From contig CADCJX010000019.1 in NCBI GenBank assembly GCA_902801885.1, forward strand, positions 1 to 44,762: 44,762 nt of DNA. Direction: 5' to 3'. Source of the stretch: an uncultured Bacteroidia bacterium (GTDB lineage Bacteria; Bacteroidota; Bacteroidia; Bacteroidales; UBA932). The notes below the pieces were generated by a model. It was not told the origin of the DNA. It was given only the letters and a program-made list of their open reading frames with translations, and searched no databases. Positions within the stretch are counted from its first letter, which is position 1. Every line of letters begins with the position of its first letter. Position numbers and translations under genes: made by a program. Shown piece by piece: positions 8,107 to 16,231 of the stretch.

Positions 8107-9540
8107 TTAATAAGTTTCAGAGTTTCTCACAAATTTAATAATATTCTTGATATAATCCTGCCTGTAGTCCTCGACATTCTCCTTCCACCAATCTTTGTAT
8201 GGCTCCGGAATGGACGCTGACCAATGGTTGCGGTAAGGGCTGCTTATCACCTTTACCTCACCGGCAACGCCGTTCACTCCTGAGAAAACCTCTGATGGAG
8301 GACAGGTGGTGTCCACGAGGCCGATCTCGACGAGGAAACGGGCCTTGGATCCTCTCATGAGCATGGCACCGTCGAAGTAAGGAGCCACTTTCTTTGCTTT
8401 CCGGGCGTTCCTGGGGGTAAGATTGCCTGTGTCAACTTCATCCAGTCTCGGGGAAGTGGGCGTGTCGACTCCGTTATTTTCCATGGGCCAGGGCCAGGCG
8501 TCGTTCCTGCCCAGAAGGTAACCGCCGTTCCCGATCATCGCCGGTACATTTATCACCACATCCGTGACACGGTCGTCAAGTCCCGACAGGGCTGACGCCT
8601 GCGCCCCGCCCTGGCTTTCTCCCAGCAGGATGATGGTTTTCCCGTCCCAAGCCGGATCCTTGGTGATGTAGTCCAATGCCCGGATTGCCCGGAGGAACAT
8701 TCCCCTGAAGTAATATGATTTCCTGGAAGTGATCGGGCGGTAACTGTAGTTCTTCAACGGACCTTCTTCAAGCGCTTTGTAATAAGCGTCATCGGCATCA
8801 TTCAACATTCCGTGCGCGTTGAAATCGAAGGCGATGGCACCGATCCGGGCCATGTCGGCCGCAGCCTGTGCATGAGCCTTGCACCAGTCGCCGGATACCC
8901 CGGCGGCATGAAGCTGGATGATTATTGGCAGAGACCTTTCCAGGGCGTTTTTCGGCTTGGCTACGTAGCCTCTGACAGGGACTGTGTCCAAGGCGCTGAC
9001 TTCAACGTCGAAGCACTCTATTCCATCGCCACGGACTGTGACTGGCTTTGACTTCACCGTCATCTTCTTGGCCCTGAGACGGCGTATCTGGCGTTCCCAG
9101 TATCGTTTAAGATCTTTGGGAGGTTGAAACCCTGGTTCGAATGCAGATCCGTTTATAACGTAACCGATCCTTATCGCGTCATCGGAGGAATCTAGGTTCA
9201 TCCGTATCCTCTCAGGAAAGGTTCCCTCTGGCCTGAACTCCAAAATGACGGCGACAGGTCCGGTTCGGACATCGGTGAACACTATCCGCGGACCGGTGAC
9301 TGCCCCGATTTTCTCAATGCGGGTCATAACACCGTTTTCGAAAACAGCTACCTCAATGGGGGCGGGATAGTCTTCGACGGGTTCGGCGCTCACTATAACC
9401 GTGTCTGACGAGGCGTACTGACCGTCAGGATGGTTGAGCTTGAATCTAAGGCTGGACACGATCCCGGCGCCCTGGCAAGGGAAAAGGGAAAGGAAGAGCA
9501 AGATCGAAGCAAATGGGACGAATCTGGAAAACTTGAGCAT
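8107..9540 (-). CDS. Acetyl xylan esterase-like alpha/beta hydrolase (AXE1/CE7 type), secreted
   Basis: A 477-residue protein with an N-terminal signal peptide (hydrophobic ASILLFLSLFPCQG). About 140 residues of beta-rich region precede an alpha/beta hydrolase domain of the AXE1/CE7 type: PVRGYVAKPK, FDFNAHG and the nucleophile elbow GESQGG with Ser309. Candidate acid and base are the Asp in LVDTTCPPS and the His in YRNHW near the C terminus. CE7 enzymes remove acetyl groups from xylan, cephalosporin or oligosaccharides. The family's RGQ oxyanion motif is replaced by a divergent sequence (AHGML), so the exact ester is uncertain. It is followed by the GDPD gene and is divergent from pgi. Confidence 0.82.
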   Translation of the reverse strand: MLKFSRFVPFASILLFLSLFPCQGAGIVSSLRFKLNHPDGQYASSDTVIVSAEPVEDYPAPIEVAVFENGVMTRIEKIGAVTGPRIVFTDVRTGPVAVILEFRPEGTFPERIRMNLDSSDDAIRIGYVINGSAFEPGFQPPKDLKRYWERQIRRLRAKKMTVKSKPVTVRGDGIECFDVEVSALDTVPVRGYVAKPKNALERSLPIIIQLHAAGVSGDWCKAHAQAAADMARIGAIAFDFNAHGMLNDADDAYYKALEEGPLKNYSYRPITSRKSYYFRGMFLRAIRALDYITKDPAWDGKTIILLGESQGGAQASALSGLDDRVTDVVINVPAMIGNGGYLLGRNDAWPWPMENNGVDTPTSPRLDEVDTGNLTPRNARKAKKVAPYFDGAMLMRGSKARFLVEIGLVDTTCPPSEVFSGVNGVAGEVKVISSPYRNHWSASIPEPYKDWWKENVEDYRQDYIKNIIKFVRNSETY

Positions 9541-9576
9541 ATTGGTGGATTTATGGTTTTACTTGCGTGTGGATTG

Positions 9577-9584
9577 TAAATATA
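9577..9584 (-). promoter_or_regulatory. Candidate -7 element for the CE7-like esterase unit
   Basis: On the minus strand TATATTTA matches TAnnTTTG in all but the last base and lies about 37 bases before the esterase ATG. No -33 TTTG is evident. Confidence 0.35.
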
Positions 9585-9619
9585 GGCATATTCTTACTGA
9601 ATAATTGCCGGAAATTGGT

Positions 9620-9627
9620 TATTTTTG
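9620..9627 (+). promoter_or_regulatory. -7 element of the pgi operon promoter
   Basis: TATTTTTG is an exact TAnnTTTG match, 36 bases before ATG 9664. A TTG start at 9625 would lie inside this element, which argues for ATG 9664 as the true pgi start. No clear -33 box. Confidence 0.5.
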
Positions 9628-9663
9628 TCGAATAAGTGTTTTGAGACAAATAATTCTAATGAT

Positions 9664-10998
9664 ATGGTAAAAGTTAATTTGGGAGGTTGCAGCTCCTTCG
9701 TCAAAGATGCAGATTATAAGGAATATGTCGCAAAGGCTTTCAAGGCCCTGGAGGTCTTGAACACTGGTAGTGGAGCAGGAAACGATTTCCTGGGCTGGAG
9801 GCACCTGCCTTCAGAGACCCCGGAGTCCCTTATTGCAGAGTGCGAAGCCATTCGTGACTGCTGGAAGGAGAAGGGTGTTGACCTTGTGGTCGTGATCGGC
9901 ATCGGAGGCTCTTATCTCGGAGCCCGCTGTGCCATCGAGGCCCTTTCACACAATTTCGCAAAGCAGCTCTCCGGAAAGAAGGCTGCTCCTGAGGTGGTCT
10001 TCGCCGGCAACAACCTTTCCGAGGAATATATTGCCGAACTGATGGATCTCGTGGCCGAAAGGAACACCGCCACTGTCGTCATCTCGAAGTCCGGCACCAC
10101 CACCGAGCCTGCAGTGGCTTTCAGGGTGATCAAGGAACATATTGAAAAGACCTACAAGGATGCTTCCGAGAGGATAGTGGCCATCACCGATGCCAAGAAG
10201 GGCGCTCTCAAGACCCTCGCTACCCAGGAAGGCTACAAGACCTTCGTCGTTCCCGACAATGTGGGCGGACGTTATTCTGTCCTGACCCCTGTCGGCCTTC
10301 TGCCCATCGTCCTTGCCGGCTTTGACGTCCGCGAGATGCTTGCCGGAGCGAAGGAGATGGAGGATGCCTGCTCTGCCATGACTGAGGACAATCCTGCCCT
10401 CCAGTATGCTGCAATGAGGAATCTCCTCTATAGCGAGTTCGGCAAGAAGGTCGAAATCCTGGTCGCCTACAACCCCAAGCTCCAGTACCTTGGAGAGTGG
10501 TGGAAGCAGCTCTTCGGCGAGTCCGAGGGCAAGGAGCTCAAGGGAATATTCCCGGCCTCCGTCAACTTTACGACCGACCTTCACTCCATGGGACAGTTCA
10601 TCCAGGAAGGAGAGAGGATCATGTTCGAGACCGTAGTGAACGTCGAAAAGAGCAGCCGCAGTGTCGTCATCGGCAGCGATCCCCAGAACCTCGACCAGCT
10701 CAACTACCTTGCCGGCCAGCATGTGGAGCATTGCAACGCCATGGCCCAGCTCGGTACCAAGCTTGCCCACATCGACGGTGGAGTCCCCCAGCTTGAGGTC
10801 AGCATCGAGAGCATAAGCGCATTCAACCTCGGAGGTCTCTTCCAGTTCTTCGAGTATGCCTGCGGAATCAGTGCTTACGTCCTGGGCATCAATCCTTTCA
10901 ACCAGCCCGGAGTGGAGGCCTACAAGAAGAACATGTTCGCCCTGCTCGAGAAGCCTGGCTACGAGGAGCAGACCAAGGCCATTAAGGCAAGGCTGTAG
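9664..10998 (+). CDS. pgi: Glucose-6-phosphate isomerase
   Basis: A 444-residue cytoplasmic enzyme interconverting glucose 6-phosphate and fructose 6-phosphate, of the shorter type found in Firmicutes and Bacteroidota. The start ATG 9664 is preferred over the in-frame TTG at 9625. Phosphate-binding and catalytic signatures are present: VVVIGIGGSYLGAR, VVISKSGTTTEPA, GGRYSVLTPVGL, the catalytic Glu region GESEGKELKGIFP, and DLHSMGQFIQEG. It is the first gene of a run with a sugar-1-kinase 4 bases downstream, so central hexose phosphate metabolism and nucleotide-sugar formation are transcriptionally linked here. Confidence 0.96.
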   Translation: MVKVNLGGCSSFVKDADYKEYVAKAFKALEVLNTGSGAGNDFLGWRHLPSETPESLIAECEAIRDCWKEKGVDLVVVIGIGGSYLGARCAIEALSHNFAKQLSGKKAAPEVVFAGNNLSEEYIAELMDLVAERNTATVVISKSGTTTEPAVAFRVIKEHIEKTYKDASERIVAITDAKKGALKTLATQEGYKTFVVPDNVGGRYSVLTPVGLLPIVLAGFDVREMLAGAKEMEDACSAMTEDNPALQYAAMRNLLYSEFGKKVEILVAYNPKLQYLGEWWKQLFGESEGKELKGIFPASVNFTTDLHSMGQFIQEGERIMFETVVNVEKSSRSVVIGSDPQNLDQLNYLAGQHVEHCNAMAQLGTKLAHIDGGVPQLEVSIESISAFNLGGLFQFFEYACGISAYVLGINPFNQPGVEAYKKNMFALLEKPGYEEQTKAIKARL

Positions 10999-11002
10999 GA
11001 TC

Positions 11003-12175
11003 ATGACCTGCGAGCAGAAATTCAGGGATACGTACAGAAGGGAGCCTGAGGGGCTCTCCTTCTGTCCTTATCGTGTCTGTCCGATAGGCGCCCATGTGGA
11101 TCACCAGCTGGGCAAGATCACCGGCTTTGCGATAGACAAAGGCATCCACATAGCTTATTCTCCGAAGCAGAACGGGGTGATCGAGCTCTCCTCCCTCCAG
11201 TTCGGAAAGCGGGCTCAATGGCATGTACGTGCCGTCCCTGAAGAAAAGCAGAATGACTGGGCGGACTATCTTCGCGGCGCAACGAAAGAACTCTACCAGG
11301 CCTATCCTCTGCGGATCGGTCTGAGCGGAGTGATCGAGGGATCTCTACCGATCGGCGGACTCTCATCTTCTGCCGCAGTGATCATCTCTTTCATGAAGGC
11401 ACTCTGCCAGGTCAACGGACTCCACCTTGACGATCGTGAACTGATCACGATGGCCAAATCGGCGGAAAACAATTATGTGGGAGTTTCCTGCGGCAAACTG
11501 GACCAGAGCTGTGAGGTCTATTCCAAGAAAGACCATCTCCTCTATCTGGACACGATGGACGACAGCTATGAACTGATCCCCACCGATCCTTCGATGAAGC
11601 CTTACGAGATCGCTATCTTTTTCAGCGGAGTGGAGCGTACCCTTGCCGGGAGCAAGTTCAACATGAGGGTGGACGAGTGCAGGAGCGCTGCCTATGCCCT
11701 GAAGGCTTATGCCGGCATGGAATATGGCAAATTCGGTGAGACCCATCTGCGCGAGGTGCCTTACGAGGTCTTCCTCGAGTTCAAGGACCGTCTTCCGGAA
11801 AACTGGCGGAAGAGGGCTGAACATTGGTATGGTGAGTTCGACCGTGTACAGAAGGGAGCGGAAGCCTGGAGAAAGGGAGACCTTGATGAATATGGAAGGC
11901 TGAGCTTCGAGAGCGGTCATTCTTCAATAGTATCCTGGGAGACGGGATCGCCTGAGCTCAAGAAGATCTACGAGATCATGACCCGTACCGACGGAATCTA
12001 CGGCGGCCGTTTCAGCGGAGCCGGTTTCAAGGGCTGCTGCATGGCCCTGATCGATCCCTCCTACGAGGAAGAGATATTCAAAAAAGTTGAAGATGAATAT
12101 CTTGCCGAGTTCCCTGCTTTGCGGGGCAAGTACTCGGCTTACGTCTGCCACAGTGCTGACGGAGTGAAAATCTGA
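11003..12175 (+). CDS. GHMP sugar kinase, galacturonokinase-like member of the galactokinase family
   Basis: A 390-residue kinase predicted to phosphorylate a sugar or uronic acid at C1. ATG 11003 follows pgi by 4 bases; the longer frame upstream lies inside pgi. GHMP motif 2 is G118-G-L-SSS-AA125 and motif 3 is GGRFSGAGFKGCC (334-346). The substrate signature differs from galactokinase: classical GEHTDYN is replaced by GAHVDHQ (29-35). From memory, plant galacturonokinase has GAHIDHQ there and GARFSGAGFRGCC at motif 3, and also shares the SGLSSSAAV, KRAEHY and RVSECQ-type stretches (here RVDECR). That makes D-galacturonate the leading substrate, with galactose or glucuronate as alternatives. 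The adjacent nucleotidyltransferase could use the 1-phosphate product. Confidence 0.82.
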   Translation: MTCEQKFRDTYRREPEGLSFCPYRVCPIGAHVDHQLGKITGFAIDKGIHIAYSPKQNGVIELSSLQFGKRAQWHVRAVPEEKQNDWADYLRGATKELYQAYPLRIGLSGVIEGSLPIGGLSSSAAVIISFMKALCQVNGLHLDDRELITMAKSAENNYVGVSCGKLDQSCEVYSKKDHLLYLDTMDDSYELIPTDPSMKPYEIAIFFSGVERTLAGSKFNMRVDECRSAAYALKAYAGMEYGKFGETHLREVPYEVFLEFKDRLPENWRKRAEHWYGEFDRVQKGAEAWRKGDLDEYGRLSFESGHSSIVSWETGSPELKKIYEIMTRTDGIYGGRFSGAGFKGCCMALIDPSYEEEIFKKVEDEYLAEFPALRGKYSAYVCHSADGVKI

Positions 12176-12182
12176 CGATATC

Positions 12183-12929
12183 ATGAAATGCCTCATCCTG
12201 GCGGCCGGGTATGCGACCAGGCTGCGTCCCTTGACGGACAACTTCCCGAAACCCCTGCTCAAAGTCGGAGGCAGGACGATAGTCGACTGGCTGGTCGACG
12301 ACCTGTCCGCTGAAGGCAAGGTGGACGGTTTCGTGGTTGTGACTAACCACAGGTTTGCCGGCTTCTTCGAAGAGTGGGCATCCGGGAGGAAGGAGGACGT
12401 CACTGTCGTGGATGACGGCACTTCCACCAACGAAACGCGTCTCGGGGCTGTGAAGGACATCCAGTTTGCGGTGGATTCCATCGGACTCGATGACGATCTC
12501 CTGGTCATAGCAGGGGACAACCTGCTGGATTTCAGCCTGAACCGTTTCGTAGACTATTCCCTTTCCAAGGGCACTTCTTGCGTGATGAGGTTTTTCGAGC
12601 CTTCCGGGGAGAGGCTTAGGAAATGTGGTGTCCTGGAGATCGGTGAGGACGGCCTGATCCTCGGCATGGAAGAAAAACCTTCGGAGCCGAAATCCCACTG
12701 GTGCTGCCCTCCTTTCTATTTCTACAGGAGAACGGATGTGATCCGGATTCCTGAGGCCATAGCCTCCGGATGCGGGACTGATGCTCCGGGAAGCCTTGTG
12801 GCCTGGCTGTCGTCCAAGGTCCCTGTCCATGCTATGGAGATGCCCGGAAGGCGGTATGACATAGGCGACCTTGAGAGCTACAGGTCGGTCTGCGAGATCT
12901 TTGAATCAACAAAAGCCAATCAGATATGA
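12183..12929 (+). CDS. Sugar-1-phosphate nucleotidyltransferase
   Basis: A 248-residue cytoplasmic enzyme of the NTP_transferase (RmlA/GlmU N-domain) fold. The nucleotide-binding signature LILAAGYATRLRPLT is at residues 4-18, followed by the PKPLLKVGG motif. The metal-binding aspartate is in VIAGDNLLDFS, and EEKP appears later as in the family. It is shorter than RmlA and has no left-handed helix or acetyltransferase domain. It starts 7 bases after the GHMP kinase stop and overlaps the next gene by 4 bases. The pairing with a C1 kinase suggests a salvage route sugar to sugar-1-P to NDP-sugar. Which base and sugar are used cannot be read from the motifs. Confidence 0.85.
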   Translation: MKCLILAAGYATRLRPLTDNFPKPLLKVGGRTIVDWLVDDLSAEGKVDGFVVVTNHRFAGFFEEWASGRKEDVTVVDDGTSTNETRLGAVKDIQFAVDSIGLDDDLLVIAGDNLLDFSLNRFVDYSLSKGTSCVMRFFEPSGERLRKCGVLEIGEDGLILGMEEKPSEPKSHWCCPPFYFYRRTDVIRIPEAIASGCGTDAPGSLVAWLSSKVPVHAMEMPGRRYDIGDLESYRSVCEIFESTKANQI

Positions 12930-13786
12930 AAAGGTTCCTTTCTCTTGTAGCCGTCCTTTGGACGGCAATAGGATCGGCCCAGACGACCGTTTCCTTCGAG
13001 AAGATATTCCATGAGACTCACAGCCGTGAGCAGAAGTACAACATCCAGGGTGCTTCCATCGTCGGCGGGAAACTCTTCCAGCTCCATGATGGCAACAAGC
13101 CCATGGTCGTCTATGACATGAAGAACGGTTCTTTCATCTGCGAGATCCAGGTGGAACCCACCAAGACATGGCACAACAACACTGCCAGTTTCTCCGACAT
13201 CTACTACGAGAAGGGGGATGCCTACCCTCTGCTCTATGTAAGCCAGGAGAACATCAAGGAACACAAGGCCGTGGTCTACAGGATCAAGGAAGAAAAAGAA
13301 GGCGTCATGAGCGCCGAAATCGTCCAGACGATCATCTTCCCCGAACCGATCGAGATGGGACTCTACTATCCGAACCTGGCTGTTGACCTGGACGCCGGTT
13401 ACCTCTATCTTACAGGTTTTAGCTGGGCCAGCTGGAACAAGCCTGAAAGAGGTAATGCAGTCCAGTTGCTCCGTTTCCGTCTCCCTTCTCCGAAGGAAGG
13501 TCCGGTCGTAAAGTTCTGGACAAAGGACATCCTCGAGCGCTACTGCTTCGATTTCAAGGTCGCCACGCAGGGTGCTGCTGTCCGTGGTGGCAAACTCTAT
13601 CAGGTCTTCGGCGGCCCCGGCAACAGCTGCCTGGTCTGCACCGACCTTGCCACCGGGAAGGAAGAGTTCAAGTCCGAACTGAACGGAATACCCGGAGAGC
13701 CCGAGGGACTGGGCTTCTACAAGGACCGCATCATCGTTACCTGCAACGACGGTGACGTGTACCGCAGTGATCTGGTTGTAAAATAG
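12926..13786 (+). CDS. Secreted propeller-like protein of unknown function
   Basis: A 286-residue protein whose ATG overlaps the nucleotidyltransferase stop by 4 bases (ATGA), indicating translational coupling. A signal peptide (MKRFLSLVAVLWTAIGSAQ) is visible. The mature protein consists of repeated short beta-strand units such as GGKLFQLHDGNKPMVVYDM, KGDAYPLLYVSQEN, DAGYLYLTGFSW and GKLYQVFGGPGNSCLVCTD, which look like blades of a beta propeller. I recognise no catalytic motif and no named family. An extracytoplasmic protein in an operon of cytosolic sugar-activation enzymes suggests carbohydrate sensing or binding, but this is inference. Confidence 0.6.
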   Translation: MKRFLSLVAVLWTAIGSAQTTVSFEKIFHETHSREQKYNIQGASIVGGKLFQLHDGNKPMVVYDMKNGSFICEIQVEPTKTWHNNTASFSDIYYEKGDAYPLLYVSQENIKEHKAVVYRIKEEKEGVMSAEIVQTIIFPEPIEMGLYYPNLAVDLDAGYLYLTGFSWASWNKPERGNAVQLLRFRLPSPKEGPVVKFWTKDILERYCFDFKVATQGAAVRGGKLYQVFGGPGNSCLVCTDLATGKEEFKSELNGIPGEPEGLGFYKDRIIVTCNDGDVYRSDLVVK

Positions 13787-13792
13787 TATAGT

Positions 13793-15004
13793 ATGAAAAA
13801 GTCAAACCTTACGGTCCTCGCCGCCCTGGCGCTTGGGCTTTCAATAAGCGTAGTGTCATGTGACAATGGAACTACTGTCCGATCCGATGCTGAAAAGACC
13901 TATGTCTGCGCCTATGTCTGGCCATCCTGTCATGACGACCAGCTCGGTCATAAATGGCTCTGGGAAGAAGGTATAGGGGAGTGGGAGGTGATCAAGCAGG
14001 GAGACAAGCGTTTCCCCGAGCATTACCAGCCCCGTCAGCCGCTCTGGGGCTATGAGATGGACAACGATCCTGTCGTTGTAGAAAAGTGGATCCAGACAGC
14101 CCTCAAGTATGGGGTCAATACCTTCATCTACGACTGGTACTGGTACAATGATCCGGACGGCTACAGCGGACCGTACCTTGAAAGCGCCCTGAACGACGGC
14201 TTCCTGGGAGCTCCCAGCCATGACAAGATGAACTTCTACATCATGTGGGCCAACCATGACGTGAAGTACAACTACTGGAACTACCATAAGTGGGGAGACA
14301 ACGAAGAGCGTCTCTTCAATCCCGACGTGGACTGGGACCAGTTCAAGAAGGTGGTAGCCAGGGTCATCGACCAGTACTTCAGTCTTCCTGAATATGTCAA
14401 GATCGACGGTTGTCCTGTCTTCGCCATATTCTCGATCGGCAATTTCGTCCGCAGTTTCGGCTCCATTGAAGAGGCTGCGAAGGCCATGGATTATTTCAGG
14501 GCTGAGGTTAAGAAGGCCGGTTTCCCGGACCTGCATCTTCAGGAAATACAGGGTGGCGGCTCAAGGATGAGCGAATCCAGGGTGGCAGCTATGAAGAAGA
14601 ACATTGACGCCCTCGGAATCAACAGCGAGGCCCTCTACAACATGGGCGGCTTCAATCCTGACTACCTTCTCCAGGGCAAAGAGGCCATCGAGATCCGCAA
14701 GCAGATGGACGAAGTCTTCGACATCCCTGTCTTCCCCTGCGTCTCGATCGGTTGGGACGACACTCCGCGCTTCCCTGCGAAGGGACCGGACGACGTGACC
14801 CGCTTCCACAACACCCCCCAGAGCTTCGCCACCTTCCTCGCCAAGGCCAAGGAATATATGGACGGCCACACTGACCAGCCCCGTTTCATGATGATCAATG
14901 CATGGAACGAATGGGTCGAGGGCAGTTACCTGCTACCCGACCGTCTGAATGGTTTCGGCTATCTTGAAGCTGTCCGTGACGTCCTTGACGGAAAGTACGA
15001 CTAG
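13793..15004 (+). CDS. GH99-like / WbsX-domain lipoprotein
   Basis: A 403-residue protein with a lipoprotein leader (ALGLSISVVSCDN; cysteine about residue 23). The body matches the Glyco_tran_WbsX/GH99-like (alpha/beta)8 fold: YVWPSCHDD near the start, KYGVNTFIYDWYWYN, and the closing signature NAWNEWVEGSYLLPD followed by GYLEAVRDVL. GH99 enzymes are endo-acting mannosidases; WbsX-domain proteins are found both in O-antigen loci and as secreted putative hydrolases. The lipoprotein signal here favours a glycoside hydrolase at the cell surface or periplasm. Its stop codon shares the palindrome CTAG with the stop of the convergent MFS gene. Confidence 0.8.
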   Translation: MKKSNLTVLAALALGLSISVVSCDNGTTVRSDAEKTYVCAYVWPSCHDDQLGHKWLWEEGIGEWEVIKQGDKRFPEHYQPRQPLWGYEMDNDPVVVEKWIQTALKYGVNTFIYDWYWYNDPDGYSGPYLESALNDGFLGAPSHDKMNFYIMWANHDVKYNYWNYHKWGDNEERLFNPDVDWDQFKKVVARVIDQYFSLPEYVKIDGCPVFAIFSIGNFVRSFGSIEEAAKAMDYFRAEVKKAGFPDLHLQEIQGGGSRMSESRVAAMKKNIDALGINSEALYNMGGFNPDYLLQGKEAIEIRKQMDEVFDIPVFPCVSIGWDDTPRFPAKGPDDVTRFHNTPQSFATFLAKAKEYMDGHTDQPRFMMINAWNEWVEGSYLLPDRLNGFGYLEAVRDVLDGKYD

Positions 15005-16218
15005 CTTTCCGAAGGCCTGATGAAGTGAGTCATGACTGCGCTGATGATGTACAGGGCAGCGAGAACCCAGGCTATTCCTGCATAACCGATAGGCTTCTCA
15101 AGCAACCTTACGAGAGCGGGTCCGACGAATGCGGCGAGACCCGCTCCTAAGTTAAGTACGGACACCGCTGCACCCTTGTCAGTCTTGACGAGGGAGGGTA
15201 CGAGGGCGGAGAGGGGAACGTAACCCGCCAGCATGATGCACCAGAGTGATCCGCATAGGAGGATGAACCAGTAACTGTTCAGGATCTGCGGTGAATAGTA
15301 GAAGAGCAACACGGTGATTGCACAGCCGACCCCGCCGAACCATGTGACCGTCTTGTTCCATCCGATCTTGTCTCCTACGATTCCGAACACCAGGTTGAAG
15401 ATTATATTCATCAGGAACACGGTTCCCCAGATCGAGGCCCACTGCCCGTCCGACATTCCGAAGGATGCCATGTACAGCGGCATGAAAACCACGAAGGCAA
15501 ACTGGGAAGTTGTGTTTATGACACGTACAATTCCTCCCATCAGTACTTTAGGCTCGCGCTTCATTATTCCCAGACCTTTGACGAGTTCCTTGATCTTTGA
15601 TCCTCCTTCATCCTGGCCAGGCTCGGCAAACAGGTTGCTGCTGTCGGCCTTGTTGACGAAGAGGGCGAAGAAGGCTCCTGCGAGAGCGAAGATAACTGCA
15701 GTCCAAAGAGTAGGGATTACTCCGAAATGGCGTACCGCAAAGACTCCGTAGTAGGCGCCAAGGACGTTAAGTCCGCCAGTGAACACGAACCAGAACCAGC
15801 CTTGTGCAGAACTGAGGACTTTCTTCTCAACCCTATAGGTGATCCAGACCATGAAGGTGTAGGCGAACAACGGATAACCGAGGCCCTTTACGGCATAGGT
15901 GAGGAGCAGGACCGGATAGTTCATTTGGGCTATTCCGATTCCTGCGAATCCGGCGACGCCGATCAGGTACATGATCAAACCTGCCAGCATCGTTTTCTTC
16001 ACACCGAAGGTCTCTGCTATGATTCCCGAGAGCCATGAGGAGATCGCTACGGTGATGCCGTAGACGGAGAACAGTTCTGCTGAGTTGAAACCTGCTTCCG
16101 TGATGTAACGGCTGAGCCATGTCTGCTCGATGCCGTCTCCCATCATGAAGATGAGTACTCCGAGGAAACCCCACGTAAGTTGCCGGGGGAGTCCGGTCTT
16201 TTCGTAAAAGATCGCCAT
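15001..16218 (-). CDS. MFS sugar/polyol permease, RbtT/DalT/CsbX-like
   Basis: A 405-residue inner-membrane transporter with about 12 hydrophobic segments. The N terminus (LPRQLTWGFLGVLIFMMGDGIEQTWLS) and the loop FGVKKTMLAGLIMYLIG resemble the polyol permease group of the major facilitator superfamily (ribitol, arabitol transporters). It is the last gene of the minus-strand arabinose run, 13 bases after the outer-membrane protein. Transport of a pentose, pentitol or a short arabinose oligomer is plausible by context. The cluster thus has two inner-membrane transporters of different families. Confidence 0.82.
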   Translation of the reverse strand: MAIFYEKTGLPRQLTWGFLGVLIFMMGDGIEQTWLSRYITEAGFNSAELFSVYGITVAISSWLSGIIAETFGVKKTMLAGLIMYLIGVAGFAGIGIAQMNYPVLLLTYAVKGLGYPLFAYTFMVWITYRVEKKVLSSAQGWFWFVFTGGLNVLGAYYGVFAVRHFGVIPTLWTAVIFALAGAFFALFVNKADSSNLFAEPGQDEGGSKIKELVKGLGIMKREPKVLMGGIVRVINTTSQFAFVVFMPLYMASFGMSDGQWASIWGTVFLMNIIFNLVFGIVGDKIGWNKTVTWFGGVGCAITVLLFYYSPQILNSYWFILLCGSLWCIMLAGYVPLSALVPSLVKTDKGAAVSVLNLGAGLAAFVGPALVRLLEKPIGYAGIAWVLAALYIISAVMTHFIRPSES

Positions 16219-16231
16219 TTGTCAGATAATC

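Noticed and set aside
10856-11002. Upstream extension of the GHMP kinase frame
   Set aside because: The extra 49 codons lie inside pgi and lack similarity to kinases; ATG 11003 gives the normal length.
9946-11004. 352-codon minus-strand frame opposite pgi
   Set aside because: Leucine/glycine-rich antisense shadow of a clear pgi gene with no motif of its own.
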